From Methylococcaceae bacterium (lineage in GTDB: Bacteria; Pseudomonadota; Gammaproteobacteria; Methylococcales; Methylomonadaceae), in contig JAUYMX010000206.1 in NCBI GenBank assembly GCA_030699345.1, positions 1-12,051 of the forward strand: a stretch of DNA of 12,051 nt. The letters run 5' to 3'. Both the position numbers and the translations under genes were made by a program. The notes beneath the pieces are model-generated. The model did no database searches and was not told the origin of the DNA. It was given only the letters and a program-made list of their open reading frames with translations. Shown here in pieces: positions 10,201-12,051 of the stretch (its first letter is position 1; each line of letters opens with the position of its first letter).

Positions 10201-10419
10201 GACCACCGAGGTCATCACTTCCGGACTGGCGCCCGGATATAAAGTGACTACCTGAATGGTGGGGTAGTCGACTTGCGGCAGAGCCGACACCGGCAACAAT
10301 CGATAAGCCAATATGCCGACCAGCAACATCGCGACCATCAGTAACGATGTTGCTACCGGCCGCAGAATGAAGAGCTTGGACGGATTAAAATTCGCGGAGG
10401 AATGATTTGAGGTTGTCAT
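7279..10419 (-). CDS. mdtB: RND efflux permease, MdtB/MuxB type
   Basis: This is the first of three inner-membrane RND subunits, 1046 residues and full length. It shows the MdtB pattern: a longer cytoplasmic N-terminus (residues 1-15) before TM1 (about 16-39), then RPVATSLLMVAMLLVGILAY, DYPTIQVVTLYPGASPEVMT, the MSSTSSGGASVITLQF block and QYRVVLEVDP. Porter halves span about 40-340 and 557-865. Relay residues are D411-D412 (GFVVDDAIVVIEN), K932 (IVKKNAIMMIDF) and T970 (ILMTTLAALLGALP). The acidic C-terminal tail ends EDDQEA. In E. coli, MdtB and MdtC assemble as a heterotrimer reported to contain two MdtB and one MdtC, with the subunits playing unequal roles; a similar mixed trimer is inferred here. 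The gene starts 6 nt after the adaptor stop. The preceding sequence is a poly-A stretch without a clear Shine-Dalgarno, and no later in-frame ATG is found before TM1, so this start is kept. Confidence 0.96.
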   Translation of the reverse strand: MTTSNHSSANFNPSKLFILRPVATSLLMVAMLLVGILAYRLLPVSALPQVDYPTIQVVTLYPGASPEVMTSVVTAPLERQFGQMPGLNQMSSTSSGGASVITLQFNLNLDLDIAEQTVQAAINAATNFLPNDLPQAPIYSKVNPADTPIMTLAITSKGLPLFKVEDLVDTRLAQKIAQLPGIGMVSISGGQRPAVRIQANHKALAAYGVSLEDIRTAIAAANVNQPKGMFNGPMRSAIIDSNDQLRSADEYRDLLVAYRNGAPVRLSEVAQIIDGAENVRLAAWANDNAAVILNIQRQPGANVIEVVDSIKALLPQLQAALPVSVEVKPLTDRTVTIRASVHDVQFELLLAIALVVMVIFLFLRNVPATIIPGVAVPLSLVGTFAVMYLADFSINNLTLMALTIATGFVVDDAIVVIENISRYIERGETPLKAALKGSEQIGFTIISLTFSLVAVLIPLLFMGDVVGRLFREFAITLAVAILISAIVSLTLTPMMCAKLLRPETAHSEADELGDGWFDRLIKGYGRTLEWVLQRQVLTMSVFFITVALTVALYVFIPKGFFPIQDTGIIQGISEAPQSASFAAMGEYQQALGKLILEDPAVESLSSFIGVDGINTTPNSGRFLINLKPKEERGVSATEVIARLRPKLSGMSGVTLYLQPVQDLTMDNRVSRTQYQFTLETPDIDELNSWTHRLVDKLTGQPEFSDVASDVQDQGKQVYVNIDRSTASRLGITTAAVDNTLYSAYGQRLVSTIFTQANQYRVVLEVDPNAQNSPETLKELRIPSSNGTQVPLSAIAEISERPTALSINHLDQFPVATLSFNLAAGKSLGDAVKAIDRAKQDIGLPLSIRTSYQGAALAFKASLDNTLWLILAAIVTVYIVLGVLYESYIHPVTILSTLPSAGVGALLALIISGGDLDIIGIIGIILLIGIVKKNAIMMIDFALEAERKQGLPPDEAIFQACLLRFRPILMTTLAALLGALPLMLGNGVGSELRHPLGITMVGGLILSQLLTLYTTPVIYLWMDSLAQRVNSWLNLNQPEISEDDQEA
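7284..7289 (-). promoter_or_regulatory. Shine-Dalgarno AGGAAG for the first mdtC-type gene
   Basis: On the minus strand AGGAAG is followed by CGTA and the ATG at 7279. It lies inside the last codons of the mdtB-type gene. It is the clearest ribosome-binding site in the window and supports the start that overlaps the upstream stop codon. Confidence 0.65.
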
Positions 10420-10425
10420 ATTTTT

Positions 10426-11715
10426 TTAAGAACGCCGATCTCTTTTACGAAACTTGCCTTCGCCTTGACCTTCGGGTTTGGGCTGTTGTGACGCTGGGCT
10501 GGCCGCCACGGCTTGGCCGTCTTTTTGGGCTACATCAACTTTACTGCCTTCTTTAAGTCTATCGGTACCCTCATTGACAACGATTTCATTGGCTGTGAGA
10601 TTACTTAACACCACGACTTTGTCAGCTTCGGTGGGGCCGAGTGTTACGCGGCGCAGTTGTACCGATTTATCTTCCTTAACTACGTAGACAAACGCACCTT
10701 GGCTGTCGTTTTGGATGGCGGCAGTGGACACCAAGGTCGCGCCGCGCAAGGTATCCAGATGCATTTTGATGTTGACGAACTGATTGGCAAACAAAGTGCG
10801 TTCGTTATTATCAAATTGCGCCTTCAATTTAAGCGTGCCGGTGGTGGAGTCGATTTGGTTGTCGATAGCCAGTAATTTACCTTCAGCCAGTTTAATTTTA
10901 CCGGCACGATCGTAAGCCGATACCGCCACCGGTTCATTGGTGCGCCAGCGTTGTATGATTGCCTGCACTTTATCTTCCGGCAGGGTGAACACGACAGTAA
11001 TCGGTTGCATTTGGGTAATCACGACCAAGCCGGTAGTATCGCTGGCACGCACGATATTGCCTTGGTCTATTAGGCGCAAGCCGACTCGGCCGGGGATCGG
11101 TGCCGTCACACGTGCATAAGTCAGTTGCAGCTTGGCGTTATTGACCTGCGCTTTATCCATTTCGACAATGCCGCGATATTGTTTTACCTGGGCTTCCTGG
11201 GTCACGGTTTGTTGTGCGGCAATAGAGTCCTGCTCAAGCAATGTTAGATAGCGGGCATGATCTACTTCAGCATTTTTCAGCAAGGCTTCATCGCGCAGCA
11301 GCTGACCTTCAGCTTGCTGCAACTGAATTTGAAAAGGGCGTGGATCGATTTCTGCCAATAAATCGCCTTCTTTGACCAACTGTCCTTCGGTGAAGGCAAC
11401 TTTGATCAGTTCGCCATCGACTCTCGGCCGAACGGTCACATTGCGTAACGCGGTTACCGTGCCTAAACCGTTTAAATAAACCGGAAAATCCCCTTGGCTG
11501 GCGGTCTCAACCGCTACGGCTGTCGGCGCATCAAAGCCGCCGGGGCCACCTCTGCCACCCCCGGGAGGGCCAGCTTGATCGCCAGGCGCCGAAGGGGATT
11601 TTGCGAAATAATAGCCTCCTGCACCGATAGCCAACGCTATCAGTAAGCCGGGAAGCAAATATGATTTTGGCTTACCGGTGGAAGGAGGTAGTTCGTGGTG
11701 ATTTTTTTGACTCAT
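10426..11715 (-). CDS. mdtA: RND periplasmic adaptor (membrane fusion protein), MdtA/MuxA type
   Basis: This adaptor bridges the RND trimer and the outer-membrane channel. From the ATG at 11715 it has 429 residues. Features in order: a short polar N-terminus, a membrane anchor (about 19-38, LLPGLLIALAIGAGGYYFA), a Gly/Pro-rich linker (44-61), the first lipoyl half (96-126, with VRPRVDGELIKVAFTEGQ), an alpha-helical hairpin rich in Gln, Glu and Ala (about 129-196), the second lipoyl half (TAPIPGRVGLRLIDQGNIV, 204-222), a beta-barrel (about 225-320) and a membrane-proximal domain (about 325-397). It ends in a low-complexity tail with the basic cluster KFRKRDRRS. There is no lipobox, so it is held by a TM anchor and is not lipidated. 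A TTG at 11724 would add three residues (fMet-Gly-Tyr), but it lacks a ribosome-binding site; the ATG has a weak GGG at a usable distance and is preferred. It sits 12 nt after the regulator and 6 nt before the mdtB-type gene. Confidence 0.94.
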   Translation of the reverse strand: MSQKNHHELPPSTGKPKSYLLPGLLIALAIGAGGYYFAKSPSAPGDQAGPPGGGRGGPGGFDAPTAVAVETASQGDFPVYLNGLGTVTALRNVTVRPRVDGELIKVAFTEGQLVKEGDLLAEIDPRPFQIQLQQAEGQLLRDEALLKNAEVDHARYLTLLEQDSIAAQQTVTQEAQVKQYRGIVEMDKAQVNNAKLQLTYARVTAPIPGRVGLRLIDQGNIVRASDTTGLVVITQMQPITVVFTLPEDKVQAIIQRWRTNEPVAVSAYDRAGKIKLAEGKLLAIDNQIDSTTGTLKLKAQFDNNERTLFANQFVNIKMHLDTLRGATLVSTAAIQNDSQGAFVYVVKEDKSVQLRRVTLGPTEADKVVVLSNLTANEIVVNEGTDRLKEGSKVDVAQKDGQAVAASPASQQPKPEGQGEGKFRKRDRRS

Positions 11716-11727
11716 ATAACCCAATAA

Positions 11728-12051
11728 TTAATTAAGCGTTGAACGAATGGCTTTAATGCCTGCAAGCGAAAATTGCACGACGTGTTCGGCAAAGGCCTCT
11801 ATGTCGCTTAAGTCGCTGGGATGTTGACGATATGGGCGGACACTTTGCATGTGTCTTAAACGTAGCAATTGAAAACATTGCCCCATGATGCTGGCGTGGC
11901 AATATTGGATATGTTGTTCGTAAGCCTTCTGCCCTAAATATTCCCGTAATAAAGCAAACATTTGTATGCGTTGGGGATTGATTTCATTTTCCAAAATGTC
12001 AGATAAAAGCCGGGTAGGGTGCGCCATTTCTTTATGAAGAATCGCGAATGA
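11728..12051 (-). CDS. TetR-family regulator, CecR-like C-terminal domain (partial, N-terminus outside window)
   Basis: The frame is open from the right edge to a TAA at 11730-11728, leaving 107 residues. The ATG at 12027 is internal: eight more codons (SFAILHKE) continue upstream without a stop, and the helix-turn-helix half must lie beyond 12051. The fragment looks like the ligand-binding C-terminal domain of CecR (YbiH)-type TetR repressors: KEMAHPT (7-13), INPQRIQMFALLREYLG (24-40), HASIMGQCFQLLRLRHM (52-68) and a terminal helix EHVVQFSLAGIKAI (89-102). Its stop is 12 nt from the adaptor ATG on the same strand, so it is probably the first gene of the operon and a local repressor of it, relieved by an efflux substrate. 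Family membership rests on pattern recognition of the C-terminal half only; the inducer is unknown. Confidence 0.8.
   Translation of the reverse strand, partial: SFAILHKEMAHPTRLLSDILENEINPQRIQMFALLREYLGQKAYEQHIQYCHASIMGQCFQLLRLRHMQSVRPYRQHPSDLSDIEAFAEHVVQFSLAGIKAIRSTLN

Noticed and set aside
10420..10427. T-run at the adaptor/mdtB junction as a terminator
   Set aside because: In the direction of transcription it is an A-run with no preceding stem, so it does not fit an intrinsic terminator.
11716..11740. AT-rich palindromic stretch (TTAATTAA) between the regulator and the adaptor as a possible promoter or operator
   Set aside because: It overlaps the regulator stop codon, is too short for a typical TetR operator, and no -35/-10 pair with proper spacing is convincing.
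1..12051. Mobile elements, CRISPR arrays, tRNA or rRNA genes
   Set aside because: Nearly every base is accounted for by the six tightly packed genes. No inverted-repeat ends, transposase motifs, short regularly spaced repeats or RNA-gene signatures were seen.

Overview
The window is one block of a tripartite RND (resistance-nodulation-division) drug-efflux operon, with every gene on the minus strand, so it reads from right to left. In transcription order it holds: the C-terminal part of a CecR-like TetR-family regulator (start outside the right edge), a periplasmic adaptor of the MdtA/MuxA type, an inner-membrane pump of the MdtB/MuxB type, a pump of the MdtC/MuxC type, a second MdtC/MuxC-type pump, and most of a NodT-family outer-membrane efflux lipoprotein (its end lies beyond the left edge). 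The window is almost entirely coding. Junctions are 12 nt, 6 nt, a 1-nt overlap, 1 nt and 15 nt, and I see no internal terminator or convincing internal promoter. Co-transcription of all six genes is therefore likely, from a promoter beyond base 12051.

The parts fit a complete envelope-spanning pump. The adaptor is anchored in the inner membrane and links the RND trimer to the outer-membrane channel. In E. coli and Pseudomonas the related MdtABC and MuxABC-OpmB systems use two different RND subunits that form a heterotrimer. Here there are three RND genes: one B-type and two tandem C-type. The two C-type proteins are identical at 80% of positions over their first 400 residues (my hand count). 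Their codons have diverged heavily at silent positions, which points to an old duplication kept under selection. All three pumps retain the transmembrane proton-relay residues (Asp-Asp, Lys, Thr). They differ in the porter domain, notably in the loop matching the AcrB switch loop, which shortens in equal steps from the B-type to the first C-type to the second C-type pump.

The organism is most likely a Gram-negative proteobacterium, probably a gammaproteobacterium, because of the outer-membrane partner, the lipoprotein signal and the close match of the pumps to enterobacterial MdtB and MdtC. Base composition looks balanced. I considered a methanotroph-like lineage, but nothing in the window proves it. 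I see no mobile element, CRISPR array, tRNA or rRNA. The most notable point is the three-permease architecture; the rest is a well-known efflux family, not a new type of system.
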